A stretch of DNA of 9,224 bases from Candidatus Woesearchaeota archaeon (GTDB lineage: Archaea; Nanobdellota; Nanobdellia; Woesearchaeales; WJKV01), in assembly GCA_019322855.1 (NCBI GenBank), contig JAHWIA010000029.1, forward strand, positions 1-9,224, written 5' to 3'. The notes under the pieces were generated by a model. The model ran no database searches, was not told the DNA's origin, and worked only from the letters and a program-made list of their open reading frames with translations. This document shows, one piece after another, positions 1 through 6,234 of this stretch. Each line of letters begins with the position of its first letter. Positions within the stretch are counted from its first letter, which is position 1. The position numbers and the translations under genes were made by a program.

Positions 1-652
1 TTACATCTCCTACTACCTGGACATTTTCGAGTATGTATTCGTTTGTACTCCAGAATTTCCATCCTGGACCTCCAACCCTGAACTCCATGACATTGATCTT
101 TCTCAGATAATCAGTAGGTATAGGGATCGGAGTTATTGTCGGCTGATTGATGATGTCATTGTACACCACATTGCCGTTAAGTTTAACCACTAATCTTCCT
201 TTGAACTTTTTAGCCTTGAATGATAAAAGGACATTCTGGGTATTTATTGGATCTACAACATTGAAGTTTATTGAATCCACTTCTTCGCTTAAAAGACTGT
301 TTTGTGCAAAAATCGATGTGGCGCTGCCCAGTATCTGGCTCTCTACATCAGAATACAGCACGACCGCGTCCATAGGTATTATCTGGTTGGGTGTTGCTAA
401 CTTGTCTAGCCTGCCCGGCACTTTGGAAAGTATTGCCAATTCTGTCACAGGCTCTTCACCAGGAGATATCACGTCAGGGCCTTCTTCTCCAGGAACCACA
501 GGTCCTAGGATTTCTTCCCGAAACTCTGGCGGCACCAGAAGAATGTATAGAATAATAACTGCAGCCAATAATGCTACAAACGCTGCTGCGCCTGAGCCAG
601 TGACTGTTCCCCTCTTATTACGACGTAATTTCATATGCATACTAGCCACCAT
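1..652 (-). CDS. Membrane-anchored extracytoplasmic protein of unknown function, C-terminus cut by window edge
   Basis: The frame is open from an ATG at 652 through base 1 with no stop, giving at least 217 residues. The N-terminus is short and basic (KLRRNKRG at about residues 8-15), followed by one hydrophobic segment (about 21-40, ending LVPPEF). This predicts a cytoplasmic N-terminus, a single membrane anchor and the rest outside the cell. Residues 43-70 are acidic and rich in Pro and Gly, like a linker. From about residue 71 the sequence alternates hydrophobic and polar residues, suggesting a beta-sandwich domain, with no cysteine and no catalytic motif I can recognise. I chose the ATG at 652 because a TATA box lies 34 nt upstream, which fits a leaderless mRNA. 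In-frame ATGs at 640 (preceded by GGTGG) and 634 are alternatives. The 'basic - TGSGAA - hydrophobic - LxPPEF' start resembles a conserved unnamed type I recall from DPANN genomes, from memory only. The function is unknown. It is transcribed divergently from pelA. Confidence 0.8.
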   Translation of the reverse strand, partial: MVASMHMKLRRNKRGTVTGSGAAAFVALLAAVIILYILLVPPEFREEILGPVVPGEEGPDVISPGEEPVTELAILSKVPGRLDKLATPNQIIPMDAVVLYSDVESQILGSATSIFAQNSLLSEEVDSINFNVVDPINTQNVLLSFKAKKFKGRLVVKLNGNVVYNDIINQPTITPIPIPTDYLRKINVMEFRVGGPGWKFWSTNEYILENVQVVGDV

Positions 653-678
653 CCTTTTTAAATAAAAATACCTTTCTA

Positions 679-686
679 TATATAAA
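679..686 (-). promoter_or_regulatory. TATA box for the membrane-anchored protein gene
   Basis: The minus strand reads TTTATATA here, matching the archaeal TATA consensus. Its first base is 34 nt upstream of the ATG at 652, so transcription should start at or within a few bases of that codon, giving a leaderless or near-leaderless mRNA. Confidence 0.65.
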
Positions 687-717
687 ACCTACTGTTTTAA
701 CCTGTTTCAACCAAAGC

Positions 718-726
718 TATATAAAT
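718..726 (+). promoter_or_regulatory. TATA box for pelA
   Basis: The plus strand reads TATATAAAT, centred 28 nt upstream of the ATG at 750. No Shine-Dalgarno-like purine stretch lies at a useful distance before that ATG, so the transcript is predicted to be leaderless. The box lies about 32 bp from the divergent TATA box at 679-686, so the two promoters share one short intergenic region and could be co-regulated. Confidence 0.7.
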
Positions 727-749
727 CTGGAAATCGGCATGGAAATAAA

Positions 750-1781
750 ATGAAAATAATGATCAAAAACCTGAAAGAAGGCAAAGTTAGGCTCAGGATC
801 ACGAACAATGATGATTTATGGTATCTGAGCCACATCATAGAAGAAGGAGATTTGATTAAAGGGCAGACTACCAGAAAGATCAAGATAGGCGACAAGGAAA
901 AGGCTGTCAAGAAAACTTATTTCTTGAAGATCAAGACAGAGAAGATAGATTACAGTCCTTCTGCGCTCAGGGTGAGCGGTACGATCATTGAAGGGCCAGA
1001 TGAAGTTGAGAAAGGTGCGCATCAGTCATTCAATCTTTCACTGAACAGCGAAGTCACGATCATTAAAGATAAATGGTTCAAGCATCAATTGAAGAAACTT
1101 GATGATGCTGTGAAAGAAAAGGCAGAAATTTTGATCCTGGCCATAGACAGGGAGAATGCAAGTTTCGCCCTGTTAAAACCAAAGGGTTTCACAATCCTTT
1201 CTTCTGTCGAAGGGGAAGTCGAGAAAAAGGCTTTTGCAACAGACAGCAAGGATTTTTTTGCACAGGCAAGCAAGCAATTAGAAGAATTCATTGATAGATA
1301 TAAGATCAAGAAAGTAATCATTGCGAGCCCGAGCGTATGGAGAGAAAAAATCAGAAGTAAATTAAGCAACGAAGTAAACAAATTGTGTACTTTTGCAACC
1401 TGCAGCATGGGCGGGAAGAAAGGCATTGACGAAGTTATGAAAAGTGACGAATTGAAAGGCGTGCTGAAGGAGGATAGGACTGCTGTGGAAATAAACATGG
1501 TAGAGGATCTTTTGGCCACAATCGGGAAGCAGGGCAAGGCAAGCTATGGTTTTGATCATGTCAAGGAATGCGTGAATGCAGGAGCTGTCGAAAAAATGCT
1601 GATCACTGACAAATTATTGCACGAGAAAAAAGAAAAAGGAGAATATGAAGAGATTGACAAGATGATGGAACAAGTTGAAAAAGCACAGGGAGAAGTTTTT
1701 ATCATCAGCACAGAACACGAAGGCGGGAAAAAATTGCACGGTCTTGGAGGGATAGGTGCGTTTTTGCGGTACAAACTATGA
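750..1781 (+). CDS. pelA: Pelota (Dom34 homologue), ribosome rescue factor
   Basis: This 343-residue protein matches archaeal Pelota in length and layout. Pelota works with the aEF1A GTPase to recognise ribosomes stalled with an empty A site, then with ABCE1 to split them in no-go and non-stop mRNA surveillance. The N-terminal Sm-like domain spans about residues 1-125 and carries DLWYL (22-26), GDLIKG (33-38) and TRK (41-43). The eRF1-like central domain spans about 126-255, with LILAID near the start, IIASPS (190-195) and the helix containing GIDEVM (225-230). The C-terminal eRF1-3 domain (about 258-343) has GAVEKMLITD (278-287) and ends STEHEGGKKLHGLGGIGAFLRY. No GGQ hydrolysis motif is present in the central domain, as expected for Pelota and unlike aRF1. 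The start at 750 fits the TATA box spacing. An ATG at 739 is in another frame and terminates after four codons. The gene appears monocistronic. Confidence 0.95.
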   Translation: MKIMIKNLKEGKVRLRITNNDDLWYLSHIIEEGDLIKGQTTRKIKIGDKEKAVKKTYFLKIKTEKIDYSPSALRVSGTIIEGPDEVEKGAHQSFNLSLNSEVTIIKDKWFKHQLKKLDDAVKEKAEILILAIDRENASFALLKPKGFTILSSVEGEVEKKAFATDSKDFFAQASKQLEEFIDRYKIKKVIIASPSVWREKIRSKLSNEVNKLCTFATCSMGGKKGIDEVMKSDELKGVLKEDRTAVEINMVEDLLATIGKQGKASYGFDHVKECVNAGAVEKMLITDKLLHEKKEKGEYEEIDKMMEQVEKAQGEVFIISTEHEGGKKLHGLGGIGAFLRYKL

Positions 1782-1828
1782 TGTTTGCCTGCTAATTCTT
1801 AAGTGTCACTACCAGGTTACAAGGACAG

Positions 1829-1846
1829 AATTTTACAATTAAAATT
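1829..1846. repeat. AT-only inverted repeat downstream of pelA
   Basis: AATTTTA and TAAAATT form perfect 7-bp arms around a CAAT loop. It lies 48 nt after the pelA stop and 24 bp before the TATA box at 1870, and it is followed by the T-rich stretch TTTATTTTGATT (1851-1862). It could help end pelA transcription or act as a regulator site upstream of the next promoter. AT-only repeats of this size also occur by chance in AT-rich DNA. Confidence 0.35.
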
Positions 1847-1869
1847 GAAGTTTATTTTGATTCGATACG

Positions 1870-1877
1870 TTTAAATA
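1870..1877 (+). promoter_or_regulatory. TATA box for the TrmB-like regulator gene
   Basis: TTTAAATA matches the archaeal TATA consensus exactly. The predicted transcription start is near 1900-1903. That leaves a 5' leader of about 160 nt before the ATG at 2062, in contrast to the leaderless genes elsewhere in the window. No TATA-like box sits about 32 nt before 2062. Confidence 0.55.
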
Positions 1878-1969
1878 ATACTTTACTTCCATAAGTGCTA
1901 CTGTTAAGAAATTATAATTGGGGGTAATATAGAGATTTATTACAAACCAAACAGGGTTTTATGGTAAAT

Positions 1970-1997
1970 CGTGAGTAACTACAAGGTACTAAACACG
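1970..1997 (+). promoter_or_regulatory. Possible stem-loop in the leader of the TrmB-like gene
   Basis: CGTG (1970-1973) pairs with CACG (1994-1997), and AGTA (1974-1977) pairs with TACT (1987-1990). A three-A bulge sits on the 3' side and the loop has 9 nt. As RNA this gives an 8-bp bulged hairpin. As DNA, AGTA-N9-TACT is a candidate dyad operator. A five-codon upstream frame with an AGGG in front (ATG at 1961, TAA at 1976-1978) ends inside the 5' arm. The function is inferred only. Confidence 0.3.
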
Positions 1998-2009
1998 AAC
2001 TTAACATTA

Positions 2010-2023
2010 AACCACTATTGGTT
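2010..2023. repeat. Short inverted repeat AACCA-N4-TGGTT in the leader
   Basis: These are perfect 5-bp arms around CTAT, ending 20 nt before the ribosome binding site. It could be a small RNA hairpin or a regulator half-site pair. It is short enough to be chance. Confidence 0.25.
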
Positions 2024-2042
2024 GACGAATAACAAAAAAAAC

Positions 2043-2049
2043 GAGGGGG
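2043..2049 (+). promoter_or_regulatory. Ribosome binding site that fixes the start of the TrmB-like gene
   Basis: GAGGGGG followed by TTGAT forms a purine-rich Shine-Dalgarno region ending about 8-12 nt before the ATG at 2062. A TTG at 2050 is in frame but directly abuts the G run, leaving no room for ribosome placement, so the ATG at 2062 is preferred. Confidence 0.6.
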
Positions 2050-2061
2050 TTGATTTTAAAA

Positions 2062-2889
2062 ATGATAGTAAAGGATGAATTTTTAAGTAAACTGCGTCGA
2101 TTCTTTTGCCTGAATCTATACGAAGTAAAGATATGGACAGCATTGCTTTCTAGAGGCGTGAGTACTGCTGGCGAGCTTTCAGATATCGCTAATGTTCCAA
2201 GGAGCAGAAGTTATGATGTTCTTGATAGCCTAGAAAAAAAAGGTTTTGTAGTCAACAAGCTTGGAAAACCAATCAAGTATATTGCTATTCCTCCAAAAGA
2301 AGTTGTCGAAAGAGTAAAGAAAAATCTAAGAGTGGATGCAGAAACAAAAGTCAAAAGATTAAATGATCTTAAGGGCAGTGAAGTTCTGAATGAGCTTAAC
2401 CTTCTGCACACACAAGGGATTGAATTGATCGAACCTACTGACTTATCAGGAAGCCTAAAAGGAAGGCACAATCTATACGATCATCTTGAACTGACAATCA
2501 AGAATGCAGAAGAATCAGTGACATTGATGACAACCTCTGAAGGTCTGATGAGAAAGGTCGAAGCATTGAAGCCTATCTTTGAGAAACTGAAAAAGAGAGG
2601 AGTCAAGATCAAGATTGCAGCACCTATCACAAAAGAATGTTCAGACGCTGTGAAAGAAATCAGCAATATCGCAGAAGTCAAGAACGCAAAAAACGTGAAT
2701 GCAAGATTCTGTATCGTAGATGGAAAAGAATTGACTTTTATGGTATTGAATGACGCAGAAGTTCACCCTACCTATGACATTGGCATCTGGGTAAACACAC
2801 CTTTCTTTGCGCAGGCACTAGAAGGCATGTTCGACTTAGCATGGAAAGAGATGACTCCTGCTGAAAAAGCATTGAAAACAACGAAATAA
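2062..2889 (+). CDS. TrmB-family transcriptional regulator
   Basis: Translation from the ATG at 2062 gives 275 residues. Residues 9-75 form a winged-helix DNA-binding domain: LNLYEVKIWTALL begins it, TAGELSDIANVPRSRSYDVL (35-54) gives the helix-turn-helix, and LEKKGFV leads into the wing. A charged helical linker (about 80-112) probably dimerises. Residues 125-262 resemble the TrmB effector domain, a phospholipase-D-like fold without catalytic residues: GRHNLYDHL, then KRGVKIKIAAP (178-188), NARFCIVDG (213-221) and FDLAWKEM near the end. The HxK catalytic signature is missing, as is usual for TrmB regulators. Known TrmB proteins sense sugars and control transport and glycolysis genes, but neither target nor ligand can be read from this window. 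No transporter or sugar gene adjoins it. It is preceded by a long structured leader and followed by a T-rich terminator, so it is probably transcribed alone. Confidence 0.82.
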   Translation: MIVKDEFLSKLRRFFCLNLYEVKIWTALLSRGVSTAGELSDIANVPRSRSYDVLDSLEKKGFVVNKLGKPIKYIAIPPKEVVERVKKNLRVDAETKVKRLNDLKGSEVLNELNLLHTQGIELIEPTDLSGSLKGRHNLYDHLELTIKNAEESVTLMTTSEGLMRKVEALKPIFEKLKKRGVKIKIAAPITKECSDAVKEISNIAEVKNAKNVNARFCIVDGKELTFMVLNDAEVHPTYDIGIWVNTPFFAQALEGMFDLAWKEMTPAEKALKTTK

Positions 2890-2890
2890 G

Positions 2891-2920
2891 GTTTTGTTTT
2901 TATTCTTCTTTTTCTTTGTT
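2891..2920 (+). terminator. T-rich terminator after the TrmB-like gene
   Basis: A dense run of T begins one base after the TAA stop: TTTTGTTTTT, then TTCTTCTTTTTCTTTG. Archaeal RNA polymerase terminates at consecutive oligo-T tracts without needing a hairpin. The next promoter begins 28 bp downstream. Confidence 0.65.
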
Positions 2921-2947
2921 CTGGCATAACACTTTCTACTAGTAAAG

Positions 2948-2956
2948 CTTATAAAT
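2948..2956 (+). promoter_or_regulatory. TATA box for the pheS-pheT operon
   Basis: CTTATAAAT starts 33 nt upstream of the ATG at 2981, the same spacing as the other leaderless promoters here. Transcription is expected to begin at about 2980. An in-frame ATG at 2969 would then lie outside the mRNA. Confidence 0.65.
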
Positions 2957-2980
2957 GGTTTCTCGTTTATGATTTGTATT

Positions 2981-4516
2981 ATGGATACTAAAAAACTAGC
3001 AGCAACTCTGCATCCGCTAGAGAGGAAAGTACTGCCTCTTATATCGAAAGTTAAGAGTTTTAAAGAGCTTGTAGAGAAATCTGGATTGAAGGATGTAGAG
3101 GTCATGAGGGCCTTGCAATGGCTGCAGAACAAGGGTGTGATTGTGCTCAAAGAAAAGGTCAGGAAGATTGTTTCTTTTGACAAGAACGGAATGCAGTATG
3201 TCAAACAAGGACTGCCAGAGATCAGATTCTTGAAGGCTTTGCAGAAGGATCCTCAATCTGTTGATGCTGTCGCTAAGAAAGCAGGCATTGACAAGAGCGA
3301 AGTGAATATCTGCTTAGGCATGCTGAAGAAAAAGGCAGCAATCACGATTCAAAAAGAAGGCAAATTGTTGAAGATAGGAATCACGCCACAAGGACAGAAA
3401 TTATTGCAGAAACCTACGTTAGAAGAAAAATTCCTGCAATCCTTGAAAAAAGCAAGAGAGAGTGAAAAACTTAGTCCAGAAGAGAAGTTTGCGTTCGATA
3501 ATCTGAAATCTAGAAAGAATATCATCAAAGTAGAAGTCCAAAAATTAAAGACAATCAGCCTGACAGACTTGGGTAAGAAACTTGAAAAAGAAAAGATTGA
3601 CCAGGATGTTATTGACAGGTTAACACCAAAGATGTTGAGCAGCAGAACATGGAAAAATAAAACTTTCAGAAGATATGATGTCAAGATCAATGTACCTGCG
3701 ATTTATGGAGGCAGAAGGCATTTCACAAAAGTCGCTGCAGATTATGCAAAAAAAATATGGCTGGACATGGGTTTCAAGGAAATGACAGGAACTTTTGTCA
3801 ACACAAGCTTCTGGAATTTTGATGCATTGTTCACTGCACAGGATCATCCTGTCAGAGATCTGCAAGATACTTTCTTTTTAGCAAAACCTAAGGACGGCAA
3901 ATTGCCGAGCAAAAGGATCGTCGACAAAGTAAAGAAAGCGCACGAATCTGGAACTATAGGAAGCATTGGCTGGCGTTATGAGTGGTTGCCAGAAGAAGCA
4001 AAGAAGAATGTCTTGAGAACGCATACTACTGTCTTGAGCGCGCAAACTATCGCTATGTTGAAGGAAGCTGATTTGCCTGCAAAATACTTTGCATTAGGAA
4101 AGAATTATAGAAACGAGACAATGGACTGGAGCCATTTGTTTGAATTGAACCAGACAGAAGGTATAGTCATTGATCCTGATGCGAATTTCAAGCATTTATT
4201 GGGTTATTTGAAACAATTCTTCAAGAAGATGGGTTTTCCTGATGCGAGATTCAGGCCTGCACACTTCCCGTACACAGAACCTTCGGTCGAGATTGACGTG
4301 TTCCACCCTGTTCGAAAAGAATGGGTAGAATTGGGCGGCGCAGGAATATTCAGGCCAGAGGTTGTCGAACCTTTATTGGGAAAATTCGTGCCAGTGCTTG
4401 CATGGGGACCTGGTTTTGACAGGATTATAATGGATTATTTCAATATCAATGACATCAGGGAATTGTACAAGAATGACATCAAACAATTGAGGGAAATCAA
4501 ATACTGGATGAAATAA
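2981..4516 (+). CDS. pheS: Phenylalanyl-tRNA synthetase alpha subunit, archaeal/eukaryotic type
   Basis: This 511-residue protein is the catalytic subunit of the heterotetrameric class II synthetase that attaches phenylalanine to tRNA-Phe. The N-terminal part (about 5-140) holds winged-helix tRNA-binding modules typical of archaeal and eukaryotic PheS: LHPLERKVLP at the start, a second unit around IRFLKALQ. The catalytic core runs from about 215 to the end. HPVRDLQDTFF (289-299) begins the active-site region, GKNYRNETMDWSHLFELNQ carries motif 2, FRPAHFPYTEPSVE (424-437) lines the phenylalanine pocket, and AWGPGFDR is motif 3 with its conserved arginine. Motif 3 usually reads GLGLER or GLGLDR; Pro and Phe here are slight departures. 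I preferred 2981 over an in-frame ATG at 2969 because of TATA spacing and because archaeal PheS usually begins near LHPLE. pheT follows after 9 nt, so both subunits come from one mRNA. Confidence 0.95.
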   Translation: MDTKKLAATLHPLERKVLPLISKVKSFKELVEKSGLKDVEVMRALQWLQNKGVIVLKEKVRKIVSFDKNGMQYVKQGLPEIRFLKALQKDPQSVDAVAKKAGIDKSEVNICLGMLKKKAAITIQKEGKLLKIGITPQGQKLLQKPTLEEKFLQSLKKARESEKLSPEEKFAFDNLKSRKNIIKVEVQKLKTISLTDLGKKLEKEKIDQDVIDRLTPKMLSSRTWKNKTFRRYDVKINVPAIYGGRRHFTKVAADYAKKIWLDMGFKEMTGTFVNTSFWNFDALFTAQDHPVRDLQDTFFLAKPKDGKLPSKRIVDKVKKAHESGTIGSIGWRYEWLPEEAKKNVLRTHTTVLSAQTIAMLKEADLPAKYFALGKNYRNETMDWSHLFELNQTEGIVIDPDANFKHLLGYLKQFFKKMGFPDARFRPAHFPYTEPSVEIDVFHPVRKEWVELGGAGIFRPEVVEPLLGKFVPVLAWGPGFDRIIMDYFNINDIRELYKNDIKQLREIKYWMK

Positions 4517-4520
4517 GGAG
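4515..4520 (+). promoter_or_regulatory. Shine-Dalgarno site for pheT
   Basis: AAGGAG overlaps the pheS stop codon (TAA at 4514-4516) and ends 5 nt before the pheT ATG. This points to translation of pheT from the pheS mRNA, probably coupled. It also shows that this organism keeps an SD-dependent route beside leaderless starts. Confidence 0.75.
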
Positions 4521-4525
4521 AAAAA

Positions 4526-6190
4526 ATGCCAACTGTAACATTAAACAAAAAAGTCTTTGAAAAACTGGTCGGAAAGAAACTTCCATTGGATGAGCTGAAA
4601 GACAGAATCAGCATGCTCGGCACGGACCTTGATAAGATAGAAGGCAATGAGATTGTAGTCGAGGTTTTCCCTAACAGGCCAGACATGCTTTCAGAGCAGG
4701 GTTTCGCGCGAGCATTCAGCAGTTTCATCGGAGCAAAAACAGGACTGAGAAAGTATAGAGTAAATAAATCTGATTATAAAGTAGTCATTGATAAGAAAGT
4801 AAAGAATATCAGGCCTTATACTGTCTGTGCTGTTATAAAAAATCTTAATTTCGACGATGAGAAAATACGAGAGATTGTACAGATACAAGAAAAACTTCAT
4901 GTTACACTTTGCAGGAAAAGAAAGAAGGGAGCAATAGGCATATATCCTATGGAAGTTATAAGATTCCCTATACGCTTTACTGCAGAGAATCCTAGAGAAA
5001 TAAAGTTCAGGCCGTTAGAGTTTCCAAGAGAGATTACTGGTCTGCAGATACTGTCGCAGCATCCTGCAGGAAGAGAATATGCAGACTTATTAGAAGGGAA
5101 AGACTTATTCCCTATTTTTATTGATTCTAATAATGAAATTCTTTCTATGCCGCCAATAATAAATTCGCATAAAACAGGCAAGGTTAATGAAAAAACAACA
5201 GAAGTCTTTATAGAATGCAGCGGGTTCGATCTCGATATATTGAAAACGTGTTTGAACATCATAGTTTCTGCAATGGCTGAGATGGGAGGAGAAATATACT
5301 CGATCAATGTAGAATATCCTCCAGGATTTAACTGCAAAAATATTCAAACGCCGGATCTTTCTCCGAAAAAATGGAAAATTGACTTGAAATTCATAAACAA
5401 ACTTTTAGGTCTTGACCTTAAAGAAAGCGAGATGAAGAAATTTCTAGAGAGAATGGGTTATGGTTATGAAAAAGGCAGTGTGCTGGTGCCTGCTTACAGG
5501 GCTGACGTGATGCATCAGGTAGATTTTGCAGAGGACATTGCTATTGCTTACGGATACGAGAATTTTGAGCCTGACATCCCTAATGTATCAACTATAGGTG
5601 AAGAAGATAGTTTTGAAGTCTTCAAGAGATACATATCTCAGATCATGGCAGGTCTTGACCTTATTGAATGCGAGACTTATAATCTTACAAATATCGATAA
5701 TCTGAACAGGAAGATGGGTGTCGAACTTTCGTGCATAGAAATAGAGAATGCAGTCAATGCTGATTATGATGTCTTAAGGTCCTGGGTTCTGCCATCTTTG
5801 ATGCAGATTTTCAGCGAAAATAAGCACTACGAATATCCGCAGAACATCTTCACCATAGGAACCGCTTTCAAGGAAAATAGCAAGCTAGAGACGGGTGTGG
5901 AAGAATTTGCTCGCCTTGCTGTTGCTCTCTGTGACATGGATGTAGATTATACAAAAATAAGACAGATCTTTGACTATCTAATGAGATGCCTGGATGCAAA
6001 AGCAGAGTTCATGGACGAAGATCATCCTTCTTTCATTCCTGGCCGGTGTGCCAGGATAAAAGTAAAAGGCAAAGAAGTTGCATATATTGGAGAAATCCAT
6101 CCGTCTGTGCTGGCAAATTGGGATCTGCAGATGCCTGTAGCTGCTTTCGAACTGAATCTTACTGATCTTTTTTCAGCTCTCAATGATTGA
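4526..6190 (+). CDS. pheT: Phenylalanyl-tRNA synthetase beta subunit, archaeal/eukaryotic type
   Basis: The 554-residue length is usual for archaeal PheT, which is shorter than the bacterial form (about 800) because it lacks the N-terminal EMAP-like and C-terminal anticodon-binding domains. It pairs with PheS, helps bind tRNA, and in the family carries the editing site that removes mischarged Tyr-tRNA-Phe. The B1-like start contains VEVFPNRPDMLS (45-56). The B3/B4 editing region spans about 90-270, with QEKLHVTLCRKRKKGAIGIY (121-140), the HPAGREYADLL stretch (179-189) and LSMPPIINS (206-214). The B5 DNA-binding-like domain spans about 284-350 (INKLLGLDL, VPAYRADVMHQVDFAEDIAI). A catalytic-like core follows, with LRSWVLPSLM (417-426), YPQNIFTIG and HPSFIPGRCARI (500-511). 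No truncation or frameshift is visible. No terminator-like T tract follows, so some read-through into the next gene is possible. Confidence 0.95.
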   Translation: MPTVTLNKKVFEKLVGKKLPLDELKDRISMLGTDLDKIEGNEIVVEVFPNRPDMLSEQGFARAFSSFIGAKTGLRKYRVNKSDYKVVIDKKVKNIRPYTVCAVIKNLNFDDEKIREIVQIQEKLHVTLCRKRKKGAIGIYPMEVIRFPIRFTAENPREIKFRPLEFPREITGLQILSQHPAGREYADLLEGKDLFPIFIDSNNEILSMPPIINSHKTGKVNEKTTEVFIECSGFDLDILKTCLNIIVSAMAEMGGEIYSINVEYPPGFNCKNIQTPDLSPKKWKIDLKFINKLLGLDLKESEMKKFLERMGYGYEKGSVLVPAYRADVMHQVDFAEDIAIAYGYENFEPDIPNVSTIGEEDSFEVFKRYISQIMAGLDLIECETYNLTNIDNLNRKMGVELSCIEIENAVNADYDVLRSWVLPSLMQIFSENKHYEYPQNIFTIGTAFKENSKLETGVEEFARLAVALCDMDVDYTKIRQIFDYLMRCLDAKAEFMDEDHPSFIPGRCARIKVKGKEVAYIGEIHPSVLANWDLQMPVAAFELNLTDLFSALND

Positions 6191-6203
6191 AATAAAAGAA
6201 AAA

Positions 6204-6211
6204 TTTATATA
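6204..6211 (+). promoter_or_regulatory. TATA box for the secreted beta-rich protein gene
   Basis: TTTATATA begins 31 nt before the ATG at 6235 and lies within the 44-nt gap after pheT. No Shine-Dalgarno sequence precedes the ATG, so a leaderless transcript is predicted. Confidence 0.7.
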
Positions 6212-6234
6212 GGAATTTCTACTGATATTGAATA

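Larger units (their letters stand above)
1782..2061. other. 280-bp region without a gene: pelA 3' flank plus promoter and leader of the TrmB-like gene
   Basis: No convincing coding frame exists here on either strand; the best minus-strand candidate is 17 codons. I see no tRNA or box C/D pattern. It contains an AT-only inverted repeat (1829-1846), a TATA box (1870-1877), a 10-bp palindrome AATTATAATT (1910-1919), a possible stem-loop (1970-1997), a small inverted repeat (2010-2023), a run of A (2033-2041) and a strong purine-rich ribosome binding site (2043-2049). Confidence 0.7.

Noticed and set aside
147..665. Plus-strand open frame of 172 codons opposite the membrane-anchored protein
   Set aside because: It is antisense to a frame with a convincing N-terminal anchor and TATA box. 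Its translation is Ser/Thr/Ile-rich without domain features, as expected of a shadow frame.
739..752. ATG at 739 as an alternative pelA start or upstream frame
   Set aside because: It is out of frame with pelA and stops after four codons. By TATA spacing it would lie upstream of the transcription start.
1778..1850. Possible box C/D small RNA after pelA, from an ATGATG-like C box at the stop codon
   Set aside because: The C box match is partial and no CTGA D box follows at a suitable distance.
5222..5240. GGTTCGATCTC resembling a tRNA T-arm
   Set aside because: It lies inside pheT coding sequence, with no acceptor stem or anticodon arm around it.
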